A stretch of 62,295 nucleotides of DNA from Chitinophagaceae bacterium (GTDB lineage: Bacteria > Bacteroidota > Bacteroidia > Chitinophagales > Chitinophagaceae). Every line of letters begins with the position of its first letter. The first letter of the stretch is position 1. The translations under genes were made by a program, and so were the position numbers. The stretch spans positions 1 to 62,295 of the forward strand of contig JAHBTJ010000034.1 in the NCBI GenBank assembly GCA_019638595.1, read 5' to 3'. Below, one piece after another: positions 1 to 8,527 of the stretch. A model generated the notes under the pieces. That model saw nothing but the letters and a program-made list of their open reading frames with translations, was not told the DNA's origin and ran no database searches.

Positions 1-1
1 A

Positions 2-919
2 CAGGTAGTGCATACCAGGGGTGCTATACTCGAAGAATCGCATTATTATCCGTTCGGACTTACTATGGCGGGGATTAGTTCAAAGGCATTGAATGGAATA
101 GCGGAGAACAAATACAAGTATAACAAGGGTTCTGAATTACAATCGAAAGAATTTAGTGATGGTAGCGGATTGGAGATATATTCGACACAGTTCAGAAGCT
201 TAGACCCGCAGTTGGGCAGATGGTGGCAGATAGACCCTAAAGCGAGCGAAAGTGAAAGCCCATATGCTTCCATGAGTAACAATCCTATAAGATTTAATGA
301 CCCATTAGGAGACACAATAGTCGATGCGCAAATCAAGGCTGACAAAAACTGGAGCAAAGCCTATAACACCTGGCTTAACTCCAAAGCGGGCAAACGATTT
401 GTGAAGTTGTATAGTCCAGGGGGTAAATATGGAAAAACAACGGTTGAGTTTAAAATAGGTAGTACAGATAAGTCTGGGAAAACAACGGCATTCCAGATAA
501 ACCGTAAAGACGGCACTGCGACAAAATTACCGGTTGATACGAAAATTGATGGTATTGACAAAGTCGCAAAGGGAGAGAGCAAAGACAGTTATCTGAAATT
601 TGAAATAAATCTAAGAGCAGGTGAAGATATGAGTACTTCTGTTGCTCAAGTAGAAGGTGGCGAGACTATCCTACACGAAACTCAGCATGTTCGAATAGAC
701 CAACAAACATTAATTACCGACAGAGCAATGAATCATCCTTTCTATCAGCATCGGGATTGGATGAAACCCGGAACTTCCGACTGGTATAGAGAAAGGGCTG
801 ATTTTTACTTGGAGAATAGGCAAATGTGGAAAGCTGATTATGAAAGACAGAAAGCGCAAGGAAAAGTCAAAGATGAATCCGACTACATACGAAGTAAAGT
901 AAATGACTTTTTCAATTAA
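2..919 (+). CDS. Orphan RHS tip with C-terminal HExxH peptidase-like toxin domain (5' end outside window)
   Basis: The frame is open from the window edge, so the gene is partial; the first possible start is a GTG at 8. The N-terminal third is a typical Bacteroidota RHS-repeat-associated core: an EESHYYPFG motif, then GRWWQIDP and a terminal NDPLGD that usually marks the core/toxin junction (about residue 98). The remaining 200 residues are variable and contain HETQH (His223, Glu224, His227), the HExxH zinc-binding pattern of metallopeptidases, in a context (ILHETQHVRID) that looks catalytic. In polymorphic toxin systems the core is shared and the C-terminal domain is the effector, so I infer a peptidase-like toxin. 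The next gene starts 5 bases after the stop and is the immunity candidate. Sure of the RHS core, moderate on the toxin class. Confidence 0.8.
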   Translation, partial: QVVHTRGAILEESHYYPFGLTMAGISSKALNGIAENKYKYNKGSELQSKEFSDGSGLEIYSTQFRSLDPQLGRWWQIDPKASESESPYASMSNNPIRFNDPLGDTIVDAQIKADKNWSKAYNTWLNSKAGKRFVKLYSPGGKYGKTTVEFKIGSTDKSGKTTAFQINRKDGTATKLPVDTKIDGIDKVAKGESKDSYLKFEINLRAGEDMSTSVAQVEGGETILHETQHVRIDQQTLITDRAMNHPFYQHRDWMKPGTSDWYRERADFYLENRQMWKADYERQKAQGKVKDESDYIRSKVNDFFN

Positions 920-924
920 AAATT

Positions 925-1518
925 ATGATTAGAATAATTATACCGTTCTGCTGCATCTTTTTCTATTCATGTGGAGAAAATAAAAGCGATGATAATCTAC
1001 GGAAGCTAAATACATACCACACTGACACTGTAAGATTGTTTTCTGCTATTGAGAAGGATAGTGCATATTTTATCAACTATCAGTTTAAAAAACAAGTTAA
1101 CCAAAGCGGAGTTATTACTTATGTTTACAACAGCAGTGATGTAAGAAATTTTACTATTGTCTGTGATACAGCAAATAAAAAATATGAGATGATAGGCGAT
1201 AAAAAAGATACAACACAACTATACTTTGAAGGAGATAGGTCTTACACTGTAAATGGAGCAGATTATAAAGTATTAAAACTCGTATCGGACAAGGGGGCAA
1301 CGGATGGTGAAGTGTCTTACTTCTTTAATATTGATTTTGGGTTATTGCTTAACACGTCACATACATGGCGGGTAGGGAAGATATTGAATCCGGAAAAGAG
1401 TAATAGCGAGTATTTACAATTGACCGTTTTATTATACAAGATTTTTACTGAGGAAGAATTTTTTACGACCCTGATACCAGAATCAAAAATAAAATTTACT
1501 CCGCCAAAAGTTGAATAA
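925..1518 (+). CDS. Lipoprotein of unknown function, candidate immunity partner of the upstream RHS tip
   Basis: A 197-residue protein with a short hydrophobic N-terminus ending in FFYSC, which fits a lipobox, so the mature protein is probably membrane-anchored outside the cytoplasm. No known domain was recognised; the rest is rich in Lys, Asp and Tyr with beta-strand-like stretches. It starts 5 bases after the RHS tip stop, so the two are almost certainly co-transcribed, and a clear terminator follows its stop. Position directly behind an RHS effector is the usual place of an immunity gene; that role is inference from context only. Confidence 0.7.
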   Translation: MIRIIIPFCCIFFYSCGENKSDDNLRKLNTYHTDTVRLFSAIEKDSAYFINYQFKKQVNQSGVITYVYNSSDVRNFTIVCDTANKKYEMIGDKKDTTQLYFEGDRSYTVNGADYKVLKLVSDKGATDGEVSYFFNIDFGLLLNTSHTWRVGKILNPEKSNSEYLQLTVLLYKIFTEEEFFTTLIPESKIKFTPPKVE

Positions 1519-1522
1519 CAAC

Positions 1523-1546
1523 AAAGCCCCATCCGGGGCTTTTGTA
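1523..1546 (+). terminator. Rho-independent terminator of the first RHS tip/partner pair
   Basis: A 6-bp stem AGCCCC/GGGGCT (1525-1530 with 1535-1540) around a 4-base loop is followed by TTTGT. It begins a few bases after the stop of the lipoprotein gene and also lies at the 3' end of the opposing XRE fragment, so it may work in both directions. Confidence 0.75.
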
Positions 1547-1831
1547 TTATTGAGCAAGTTGTTGTAATTGTCTTTTAGTCAGGAAAGCGTCAATAAAAGT
1601 TTTTACGAGACTTTTATCTTCCGGGTTGAGCAGCTCCACCTGTTTAAATTGTTTAAGCAGTTCCTTATCGGTAAGCTGTGCGGCTACGGCTTCATCTTCG
1701 GTTCCTTTCATTAAAAAATCCGTGGTAGCATCAAGAGCTGCCGCCAGGCGGTGCAGCACATCAGCCGAGGGGCTGGATTTATTTGTTCTCCACAGAGTGA
1801 GGTTCTCCGCAGAGTTTCTCCTCCCGGCCAA
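1547..1831 (-). pseudogene. XRE-family transcriptional regulator, 5'-truncated by repeat R1
   Basis: The reverse-strand frame reads SSPSADVLHRLAAALDATTD, the second half of an XRE/Cro-type helix-turn-helix domain, followed by an acidic helical tail ending at the stop by 1549. The first part of the HTH, including the recognition helix, is missing: upstream of about 1784 the frame runs into the palindromic repeat R1, which contributes the unrelated residues MAGRRNSAENLTLWRTN. The gene is therefore a 3' remnant. A second XRE gene at 7.7-8.0 kb is cut by the same repeat at a different point. The remnant could still be translated, but DNA binding is unlikely. Confidence 0.75.
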
Positions 1832-1887
1832 GTGCGTTAGCAGAACTCTGCGGCAGGCGGATAAATGAGGCTATTCATTACAGATAA
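1784..1887 (+). repeat. Palindromic repeat R, copy R1
   Basis: The unit begins TGTTCTCCACAGAGTGAGG and contains inverted arms CCGCAGAGTT (1807-1816) and AACTCTGCGG (1844-1853) around a 27-base centre, ending GCAGGCGGA. A further 26 bases (ATAAATGAGGCTATTCATTA and on) join it to an RHS fragment that starts at 1888 in the frame ATTTKYINGAVFES. Closely similar units occur at 4791, 8031/10008 (split by an intron) and 20019, with an inverted partner at 10153. Copies R1, R2 and the one at 20019 have the same right junction to RHS sequence, so repeat plus RHS piece have been copied as one block. Confidence 0.75.
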
Positions 1888-2843
1888 GCTACCACCACCA
1901 AATACATCAATGGGGCGGTGTTCGAAAGCCGCACCATCAGCCCGGCAGACCCTGACAGACCGGGTTATCCCGACCGCCTGTTGTTCATCAGCCAGCCGGA
2001 GAGCAGGCTGCGTACAGTATTTGAAGCCGCAGACCCCAATGTGATCAAAGAATTTGTGGATGATTATTTTATTAAAGATCACCTGGGTAATGTAAGGATG
2101 GTATTGACCGATGAAGTAAAACAGGACATTTATCCTGCGGCAACATTGGAGGGTGATATAAACACAGATGGCAGCCCCAATGCGGCGTTTGTTGAAAAGC
2201 AGTACTATACTATAGACCCTACTAAAGTTGTGAACAGTAGTGAAGCAACTGGTATTACAACCTATACCAACAAAAACGGCGGCACCGGCGCAACTGATCC
2301 TCCTGTTAATCCCAACCCCAACAGCAATGTTACTGCTAACAGCGAAAAACTCTACAAGCTTAAAGCCACTGCAACCGAAGGAGTGACCGGGTTGGGCATT
2401 ACCTTAAAAGTAATGGCGGGCGATAAAATAGACATCTGGGGCAAGAGCTATTATTTTACAAATAACACAGGCGGTACTTCAGCCAACAGTGCTATCCCCA
2501 TCATAGATATATTAACAGGGCTGTTGGGCGGACCCACCGGTGGCACTGCAGCGGCTACCCATGGCGGCATTACCGCTTCGCAGCTCAATGGCATAGGTGA
2601 TGTAACAAGCGGCATTAGCAGCCTGCTGACCAATCAAACCACTGATGCAGCAGGAGCCCCCACAGTTCCAAAAGCCTATATCAATTACATTTTTTTCGAT
2701 AGCTTGTCCCGCTTTGCGGGAAGCAGTTCAAGGTAGTAAAAGATGCATCTGGTAATATACAGGCGGCAGGCGATAAGGTAGGTACAAACAGTGTTGTTAA
2801 ATCTCATACCATTACCGGAAAAACGGCATTAAAGAACGGATAT
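1888..2843 (+). pseudogene. RHS-family protein, internal fragment with frameshift
   Basis: The frame reads an RHS segment with VFESRTISPADP, FVDDYFIKDHLGNVRMVLTD (the RHS hallmark DHLGNVR), then a Gly/Thr-rich stretch with GGPTGGTAAATHGG. No start codon suits it: a stop lies directly before 1888, where repeat R1 joins. The frame is broken at 2701-2721, where a short palindrome replaces one base of the expected FFDEQF codons; beyond it the RHS sequence resumes in another frame (DASGNIQAAGDK) and runs into the next tip. Long stretches are nearly identical to 4925-5470, pointing to recent duplication or conversion. Confidence 0.8.
2701..2721 (+). repeat. Short palindromic insertion in RHS sequence
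   Basis: TCCCGCTTTGCGGGA (2707-2721) is a perfect 6-bp-stem hairpin. Compared with the uninterrupted codons for FFDEQF elsewhere in the window, about 21 bases stand in place of one, a net gain of 20 that shifts the RHS frame and produces a stop soon after. Confidence 0.7.
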
Positions 2844-3878
2844 GTGTATATTTATGTGAGCAATGAAAGTCCTGTGAACGTGTTCTTTGACAACCTGCAG
2901 GTTATACATACACGCGGAGCTATACTGGAGGAATCACATTATTATCCGTTCGGACTTACTATGGCGGGGATAAGCTCAAAGGCGCTGAATAATACGCCTG
3001 AAAATAGAAAGAAATTTAACGGCATTGAGCATACGACAGAGTTTGATTTAAATACATACGATGCCTTCTTTAGAAATGCAGATCCTCAGATTGGAAGATG
3101 GTGGCAAACTGATCCGAAGCCTAATATGGCAGAAAGCCCATATGCGATGATGGGAAATAATCCAATCTTAAATATTGATCCATTAGGAGATACGGCGACA
3201 GTACGTTGGAGGACTGGATTTTTAGGCATTTTTGGTAGCCGAAGAGAAGCACGTTATGTTGATGGACAATGGATTGATTCGAAGTCGAGGGCGGCTGTAG
3301 CTATGAAAACTGTTGAACGAAAAGGGGCAGCAAGAGTAATGAACGATTATAATAAATTAAATGGTATTGAGGATTTTAGCCCTGTTACTAGTGCAATTAA
3401 TAAAGCTTCAAATGACGTTAGAATAGGATGGGGTAGTTCTGAGACAAATGCTCCTAAATATTTTAAGGATTTAGCTAAAGGCATATCTAATCCAACCATA
3501 AGCGTATCGGCAGGAAGTTCTGCAAATTTACCAGGTCAGGTTATGGAAGATGGAAAGAGTTCGAAATTGCCATCTCATATCGTATTGGGACATGAGTTAG
3601 GGCATGTGTATAATTTACTTACGTCTGGAGGAAAGCGGGATGATTTCTACCAGATAAAAGGACTGGAAAAAGGAATTTCTAATTCAGAAGTAAATGCAAT
3701 GTATTGGGAAAATGTTCTACGGATAAATGAAGGTATGCCATTAAGGTTGTGGTATCATTATGACAGATCTGCCAATATTCAATATCAACAAGCGGCAGAT
3801 GTTTCAACTTCTGGTATAATGACAACAATAATGGATTTAAATAAAGTGAATTTACTAATGAGATTAAATGGACTATAA
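2844..3878 (+). CDS. RHS tip with C-terminal HELGH metallopeptidase-like toxin domain
   Basis: The first 115 residues are RHS core: [37 protein letters not shown], then NIDPLGD at the junction. The C-terminal 230 residues include GHELGHVYN (His250, Glu251, His254), an HExxH zinc motif, followed by SEVNAMYWENVLR, which could supply the third ligand. This layout recalls M91-type effector peptidases found in RHS and type III effectors. The listed start is a GTG inside older RHS sequence, because the 5' part is out of frame; the true start, if expressed, is uncertain. The stop overlaps the next start as TAATG, so the downstream partner is translationally coupled. Confidence 0.8.
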   Translation: MYIYVSNESPVNVFFDNLQVIHTRGAILEESHYYPFGLTMAGISSKALNNTPENRKKFNGIEHTTEFDLNTYDAFFRNADPQIGRWWQTDPKPNMAESPYAMMGNNPILNIDPLGDTATVRWRTGFLGIFGSRREARYVDGQWIDSKSRAAVAMKTVERKGAARVMNDYNKLNGIEDFSPVTSAINKASNDVRIGWGSSETNAPKYFKDLAKGISNPTISVSAGSSANLPGQVMEDGKSSKLPSHIVLGHELGHVYNLLTSGGKRDDFYQIKGLEKGISNSEVNAMYWENVLRINEGMPLRLWYHYDRSANIQYQQAADVSTSGIMTTIMDLNKVNLLMRLNGL

Positions 3879-4396
3879 TGTTTATGATGAGGAAGGCTAT
3901 TCTTTTATTTATATGTATACATTTCTTAATCTCAGCTTATTCTCAGACAAGAGTAAACAAAGGTGAAATTGTTTTTAATAAACCGCTATTTAAGAACTTT
4001 GCTGTTTTAATGAGAGATACAAGTAGAAATAGATATAATAGTTCTTTTATCGCTCCTGAGAATAGAGAAAAATCTGTTGAATTACCGATAATAATTGTGG
4101 ATAGTTCACTCTTTATTACATGCGAGAATAGATTACTGCACCCTGATAGTTTGGTACATCTTTATTATTATGGTAAGCATCTAAGAAAGGACAGGAAACT
4201 GAAAAAGAATGTAAAAAAATATATTCGTTTATACATTGGCTATGTTGACATACGTCGAGGGGACACAAGTGTAATTGTTCAGTTTGTAACACCAAAAGAG
4301 TTCAGGCGAGATGAAGATATCTTTTCAAATCAATTGTTCTTAGTTGCTGGTCAAAAGAGGCTACGCTTTGGGATCATCGAAAATGTAGATAGATAA
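3878..4396 (+). CDS. Secreted protein of unknown function, candidate immunity partner of the HELGH tip
   Basis: A 172-residue protein with an N-terminal signal peptide (FMMRKAILLFICIHFLISAYSQ, cleavage near SAYSQ) and no recognised domain. The mature part is basic with a Lys/Arg cluster near residues 105-118. Its ATG overlaps the RHS stop in TAATG, a coupling typical of toxin/immunity pairs, and a terminator follows. A periplasmic location would suit protection against an imported peptidase effector. The role is inferred from position only. Confidence 0.7.
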   Translation: MFMMRKAILLFICIHFLISAYSQTRVNKGEIVFNKPLFKNFAVLMRDTSRNRYNSSFIAPENREKSVELPIIIVDSSLFITCENRLLHPDSLVHLYYYGKHLRKDRKLKKNVKKYIRLYIGYVDIRRGDTSVIVQFVTPKEFRRDEDIFSNQLFLVAGQKRLRFGIIENVDR

Positions 4397-4421
4397 TATT
4401 TACATGTTTTAATAAATGCAA

Positions 4422-4456
4422 TAAAAAAAAGTCCGGTGTGTGCCGGTTTTTTCTTT
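4422..4456 (+). terminator. Terminator after the second RHS tip/partner pair
   Basis: A run of A is followed by GTCCGG-TGTGTG-CCGG and TTTTTTCTTTC. The GC stem is short (CCGG at 4433-4436 with 4443-4446) but extends through the pairing A and T tracts, so it may act on both strands. Confidence 0.65.
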
Positions 4457-4542
4457 CTGCACGTGTTGGTGTTCCCGCAGTCCCACCGTTGTTCGGTATG
4501 CAGGGCAGGCAATGTGGGTGGCGTACCAACAACAGCTAGGAA

Positions 4543-4790
4543 AGCTATTATTTTACCAATAACACAGGTGGTGTGGCTACCAACAGCACTATACCGGTGC
4601 TGGACATTTTAACAGGGCTGTTGGGCGGACCCACCGGTGGCACTGCAGCGGCTACTCACGGTGGAGTGACCGCTTCGCAGCTCAATAACTTAACCGGCAC
4701 CACGGGAGGCATCAGCACTCTGCTGGGCAACCAGGCTATCGATGCGGCAGGAGCCCCAACAGTTCCCAAGGCATATATCAATTACATTTT
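4543..4790 (+). pseudogene. RHS-family remnant
   Basis: This 250-base piece encodes SYYFTNNTGG, DILTGLLGGPTGGTAAATHG and KAYINYIF, the same RHS stretch as 2445-2695, with no start and no continuation: it runs straight into repeat R2 at 4791. The 80 bases before it (4457-4542) match nothing recognised. It shows that R2 interrupts or replaces RHS sequence at the IF codons, just before where the palindrome hit the first copy. Confidence 0.75.
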
Positions 4791-4894
4791 TGTTCTCCAC
4801 AGAGTGAGGTTCTCCGCAGCGTTTCTCCTCCCGGCTAAGTGCGTTAGCAGAACTCTGCGGCAGGCGGATAAATGAGGCTATTCATTACAGATAA
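4791..4894 (+). repeat. Palindromic repeat R, copy R2
   Basis: Nearly identical to R1: TGTTCTCCACAGAGTGAGG, arms TCCGCAG and CTGCGG, AGTGCGTTAGCAGAACTCTG and GCAGGCGGATAAATGAGG, then the same junction into RHS codons. The left neighbour differs (RHS remnant here, XRE remnant at R1), so the left edge of the mobile or duplicated unit is at about 4791 (1784 in R1). Confidence 0.75.
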
Positions 4895-5867
4895 ACCACC
4901 ACCACCAAATACATCAATGGAGCGGTGTTCGAAAGCCGCACCATCAGCCCGGCAGACCCCGGCAGACCGGATTATCCCGATCGCCTATTGTTCATCAGCC
5001 AGCCGGAGGGCAGGCTGCGTACAGTATTTGAAGCCGCAGACCCCAACGTGATCAAAGAATTTGTGGATGATTATTTTGTAAAAGACCACCTGGGGAACAT
5101 AAGGATGGTATTGACGGATGAAACAAAACAGGACATTTATCCTGCGGCAACATTGGAGGGCAGTCTTGATACCGATGGTAGTCCCAATGCAGCGTTTATT
5201 GAAAAGCAGTACTATACTATAGATCCTACTAAAGTTGTGAACAGTAGTGAAGCAACTGGTATTACCACCTATACCAACAAAAACGGCGGCACCGGCGCAA
5301 CTGATCCTCCTGTTAATCCCAACCCCAACAGCAATGTTACTGCCAACAGCGAAAAGCTCTACAAGCTTAAAGCCACTGCAACCGAAGGAGTGACCGGGTT
5401 GGGCATTACCTTAAAAGTAATGGCAGGCGATAAAATAGACATATTTGGCAAGAGCTATTATTTTACCGCAGTAACCAATGGGACAACCAATAATAAAAAC
5501 ATTACCACACTCAGCATACTGACCGGTTTACTGGGCGGACCTACCGGCGGCACTGCTGCCGCAGCACATGGAGGAGTGACCGGCACACAGCTCAATGGCA
5601 TAGACAATACAACAGGCGGCATCCTGTCTTTGTTCGATGACCAGTTGGATGAAGTGCCCAACAGCTCCGCCAAACCCAGGGCATTTATCAACTACATATT
5701 CTTTGATGAACAGTTCAAAAGTGTAGGCAGTGGTCTTGACCCGGTAGGTGATAAAGATGTGGTAAAATCACACCAATTATCCGGCATTGCAGCACCCAAA
5801 AGCGGATATGTGTATATTTACGTGAGCAACCAGTGTAGCGCGGGTAGCCTGTCCCGACGAAGGAGGG
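4895..5867 (+). pseudogene. RHS-family protein, internal fragment with disrupted 3' end
   Basis: Reads TTTTKYINGAVFESRTISPA, DHLGNIRMVLTD, GGPTGGTAAAAHGG and FFDEQFKSVGSGLDPVGDKD, continuous as far as VYIYVSN. It lacks a natural start because it follows R2 directly. At 5831-5870 an insertion-like block replaces the expected 18 bases between YVSN and FFDNLQ with 40, so the frame closes in unrelated residues ([15 protein letters not shown]) and the following tip lies in another frame. The site at 5731-5745 (ggcagtggtcttgac) is the empty counterpart of a 30-bp insertion at 18375-18404. Confidence 0.8.
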
Positions 5868-5870
5868 ATG
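5831..5870 (+). repeat. Palindrome-containing insertion at the RHS tip boundary
   Basis: The block contains CGGG-TAGCCTGT-CCCG (5841-5856) and TCCC-GACGAAGGA-GGGA, and ends AAGGAGGGATG. An almost identical block lies at 18522-18561, in the same position of another RHS cassette. It breaks the upstream frame but also supplies an ATG (5868) in frame with the tip, preceded by a purine-rich AAGGAGGG. Confidence 0.65.
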
Positions 5871-6782
5871 TTCTTTGACAACTTGCAGGTAGTGCACACC
5901 AGGGGTGCTATACTTGAAGAATCACACTACTATCCGTTCGGACTCACTATGGCCGGGATAAGTTCTAAGGCATTAGCGTTCGGAGAGCCTGAAAATAAGT
6001 TTAAATATAATGGTAAGGAAGAGCAGAGAAAAGAGTTTAGTGATGGCAGTGGTTTAGAGTGGTATGATTACGGAGCGAGGATGTATGATGCGCAGATCGG
6101 AAGGTGGCATGTAGTGGATCCACTAGCAGATAAATATCCTAATTGGAGTCCTTATACTTATGCTTTGGATAATCCCATATCATTCATTGATGTTGATGGT
6201 AGAGAGCCCGAACGGCCTAAGCCAACTGCTAAGGAGATAAAAGATGCTCTTGGTAAAGCGTATACGTCATACAAAGGAAAAATCAACAGACTATCATTTG
6301 CTGTAAAAGTTGTAAAGAATTATTATGCTACTATAGAATCTTGGAAAAGAGATGAAGCTAAAGAAATATATGATGAGCTTAATCCAAAAAGGCATGGGGA
6401 ATTGTTTGGTGGAGCAGGAGCAGGTGGAAGTTGGGGAGACCCGGTAAAAGAACCTTCAAAAAACAAAAATAATTTTCCGAAATCCGAAAAGGAGTTGAAG
6501 ATGGAGAAATTAGAGAAGGAAGCTGATGCATATCACGAGAAGTATGTTTTTGCAGCAGGTGTTGAGGAGACATTAGGTAATATGACTATAGAGGGGTTGG
6601 CAAAGAACAAAGCAAAAGATTTTGTGCAAGGTGTTATTGAAGATGTGATGGAAAACTATGATCAAACAAAAGACAAAGATAAGTTTGATGTGAAAGAAGC
6701 AACGAAAAAAGCCTTTATAGATAGACTTCAACGAATACTGAATCCTAAACAAGATGAGGAAAACAAAGAAAATAAAAAATAA
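5868..6782 (+). CDS. RHS tip with unrecognised C-terminal toxin domain
   Basis: Residues 1-107 are RHS core ([55 protein letters not shown], ending FIDVDG). The C-terminal 200 residues are highly charged and look helical, with a Gly-rich patch ([12 protein letters not shown]) and repeated Lys/Glu stretches ([20 protein letters not shown]) that could form coiled coil. I do not recognise the domain and see no clear catalytic motif. The ATG is provided by the inserted block just upstream. The stop overlaps the following lipoprotein start as TAATG. Confidence 0.75.
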   Translation: MFFDNLQVVHTRGAILEESHYYPFGLTMAGISSKALAFGEPENKFKYNGKEEQRKEFSDGSGLEWYDYGARMYDAQIGRWHVVDPLADKYPNWSPYTYALDNPISFIDVDGREPERPKPTAKEIKDALGKAYTSYKGKINRLSFAVKVVKNYYATIESWKRDEAKEIYDELNPKRHGELFGGAGAGGSWGDPVKEPSKNKNNFPKSEKELKMEKLEKEADAYHEKYVFAAGVEETLGNMTIEGLAKNKAKDFVQGVIEDVMENYDQTKDKDKFDVKEATKKAFIDRLQRILNPKQDEENKENKK

Positions 6783-7492
6783 TGTTGAAGAAGCTTGTTT
6801 TCGTCAGTATAATTTTTTTATTTGGTTCATGCCAAAAGGGTCAAAAAAGCTACTTGTATGATAATGCAAATTTATTAACTGACGTACAACGAAATCAGCT
6901 TGATGGAAAGCTTAGAGAGTATAAAAAAAATACGACAGCGGAAATAGTAGTTTTTACCAAAGAGGATTTAAGAAATTATGCTGAGACCCCAGCAGAGTAT
7001 AGCAAATATTTATTGAATGATTTAAAGGTAGGCAAGAAAGGGATCAATAATGGAATATTGATTTTTATTTCCTTGCAAGAAAAAGCAGTTGAATTAAGGG
7101 TTGGGTATGGAGTTGAATGGGTACTTAATAAAAAGGAGATTGAAGATATAGTGTCTCTTTTTTTATTTTACTTTAGGGAAGGTAAATTTTATGAAGGGCT
7201 TGATTCTGGAATAAACAAAATAAAAGAAAAATTATCTGGAATTTCTTGGCAATTGTGCGATCAGGAGGACTACACGGTTGGATGTATCAAAAAGCTACAA
7301 ATCAAGAAAGTCATTAAAGTGGAAGATCAGTATGTAGAAGTTCAAATCGAAGATGGTCGTTTGTATAATATGCTTTATACTGATTTTATGCATTCGCTTA
7401 TGTCGCACATTGTTGATGACCTTGTTGGAAAAGATATATATGTACGCTTGAAAGGCAAAAATGAAATTCTTTTCTTAGGGATTGATCAGTAA
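6782..7492 (+). CDS. TPM-domain lipoprotein, candidate immunity partner of the third RHS tip
   Basis: A 236-residue protein with a lipoprotein signal ([17 protein letters not shown]). Residues 25-150 match the TPM fold: YDNANLLTDVQRNQLDGKL, TAEIVVFT, NNGILIFISLQEKAVELRVG and a closing FREGKFYEGLDSG. TPM domains occur in membrane-tethered proteins linked to photosystem repair, respiratory assembly and unknown envelope roles. The C-terminal 80 residues have no family assignment. The start overlaps the tip stop (TAATG), so it is coupled to the tip; a TPM lipoprotein as immunity protein would be unusual and is only inferred from position. Confidence 0.75.
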   Translation: MLKKLVFVSIIFLFGSCQKGQKSYLYDNANLLTDVQRNQLDGKLREYKKNTTAEIVVFTKEDLRNYAETPAEYSKYLLNDLKVGKKGINNGILIFISLQEKAVELRVGYGVEWVLNKKEIEDIVSLFLFYFREGKFYEGLDSGINKIKEKLSGISWQLCDQEDYTVGCIKKLQIKKVIKVEDQYVEVQIEDGRLYNMLYTDFMHSLMSHIVDDLVGKDIYVRLKGKNEILFLGIDQ

Positions 7493-7725
7493 AAGATTTT
7501 TACTTCTATTACTACTATGACAAACAGGATGACTAATAGCAAGAGTAATTTGTAGGTGTATTTAACATCGTTATCAAAATCTTTCTTGAGGATAGATAAA
7601 ATATTGGGATAAAATATGTAATAAATACTCCGCAAAAAATCCTTTCCCGTTTTAAAAATAATTTTAATGAGGAGTATAAAGATCACAAGGTCAATGGCTG
7701 TTATAACAATAGCTTTTGTAGACAA
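7486..7725 (-). CDS. Small membrane protein of unknown function
   Basis: A 79-residue reverse-strand frame with a hydrophobic segment at each end (IVITAIDLVIFILLIKIIF and LLLLLVILFVIVVIEVKIF) around a polar centre (YPNILSILKKDFDNDVKYTY). It lies 11 bases downstream of the truncated XRE gene on the same strand, as in a two-gene operon, and its 3' end overlaps the TPM gene by 7 bases. The start used is TTG; the frame stays open upstream into the XRE gene, so the real start is uncertain. Function unknown. Confidence 0.45.
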   Translation of the reverse strand: MSTKAIVITAIDLVIFILLIKIIFKTGKDFLRSIYYIFYPNILSILKKDFDNDVKYTYKLLLLLVILFVIVVIEVKIFY

Positions 7726-7736
7726 TGGCTTATAGT

Positions 7737-8030
7737 TTACGCATACGCTTTTCTTGCTTTAGCATCACGTATGTAGGTATCAATTAAATCAAAGAGTGTT
7801 TTCTTTTTATCGTCTTCGAGGTGTTCAAGTTCCTGAAACCGTTTCAATGTTTTTTTATCAAAGCCGTTCAGTAAGCCTTCATCAACCAGGTAATCCATAG
7901 ATACTTCAAAAGCATCCGCGATTTTTTTTGCGGCGTCAATAGAAGGCACGGCTTCGCCGCGTTCATACTTACCGATCATCTCCCGGCTCACGCCGCTGTT
8001 ATCTGCCAGTTGCGCCTGGCTCCAACCTTT
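7737..8030 (-). pseudogene. XRE-family transcriptional regulator, 5'-truncated by repeat R3
   Basis: From 8030 downward the frame reads KGWSQAQLADNSGVSREMIG, then KYERGEAVPSIDAAKKIADAFEVSMDYL: most of an XRE-type HTH including the recognition helix, followed by an acidic/basic helical tail ending KARKAYA. The first dozen residues that normally precede KGWSQ are missing; the coding sequence meets TGTTCTCCACAGAG of repeat R at 8031-8044, and the intron starts after that. An ATG at 7989-7991 could start a shorter product lacking HTH helices 1-2. It resembles regulators of toxin or restriction loci, but no partner is identified. Confidence 0.75.
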
Positions 8031-8044
8031 TGTTCTCCACAGAG
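8031..8044 (+). repeat. Palindromic repeat R, copy R3, part left of the intron
   Basis: TGTTCTCCACAGAG is the same left end as R1 and R2. In those copies TGAGG follows directly; here the group II intron intervenes and TGAGAGTTCTCCG resumes at 10008. Confidence 0.75.
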
Positions 8045-8527
8045 GTGTGTCCCGAAAGTAAGGATAGTTCTTTACAAAACCTGCCTTCGGTAGGTAAACT
8101 GAATAAGAGATGATAGAAGGTCTATCAATAACGGTGTGCAGTCGCAGTTATTAAACCACCTGAAGGTGCTGTATTCAAAAGGTATGGTGCTGAGCGTTCA
8201 GGCAAAAGGTATCGTGAAAAAGACGGTATCAGGTAAGTGTAAAGAAGCTGAATAACATCTGTTAAAACAGGTATGTGAACCGTTGAAGACGTGTCGAAAG
8301 AGATTAGAAGTTGACAAAACTGCCGGACGCTCTGCTCTGGCAGGACAACTGTAACAGAAAGCTGCTTACAGGTTACAGGTCAACCGGCATTAAGACGGCA
8401 GGAGCTTTACACAGGCTTTTATTCGGAACGGGAGAGGCTTCCCTGTTGATGTGCCAAAAGCTTTGCAGGAAGTTTTTTTTTAGAGCGACTGTTCAACAAA
8501 AGTTCTACAGTTCATACTGCAACTCAA

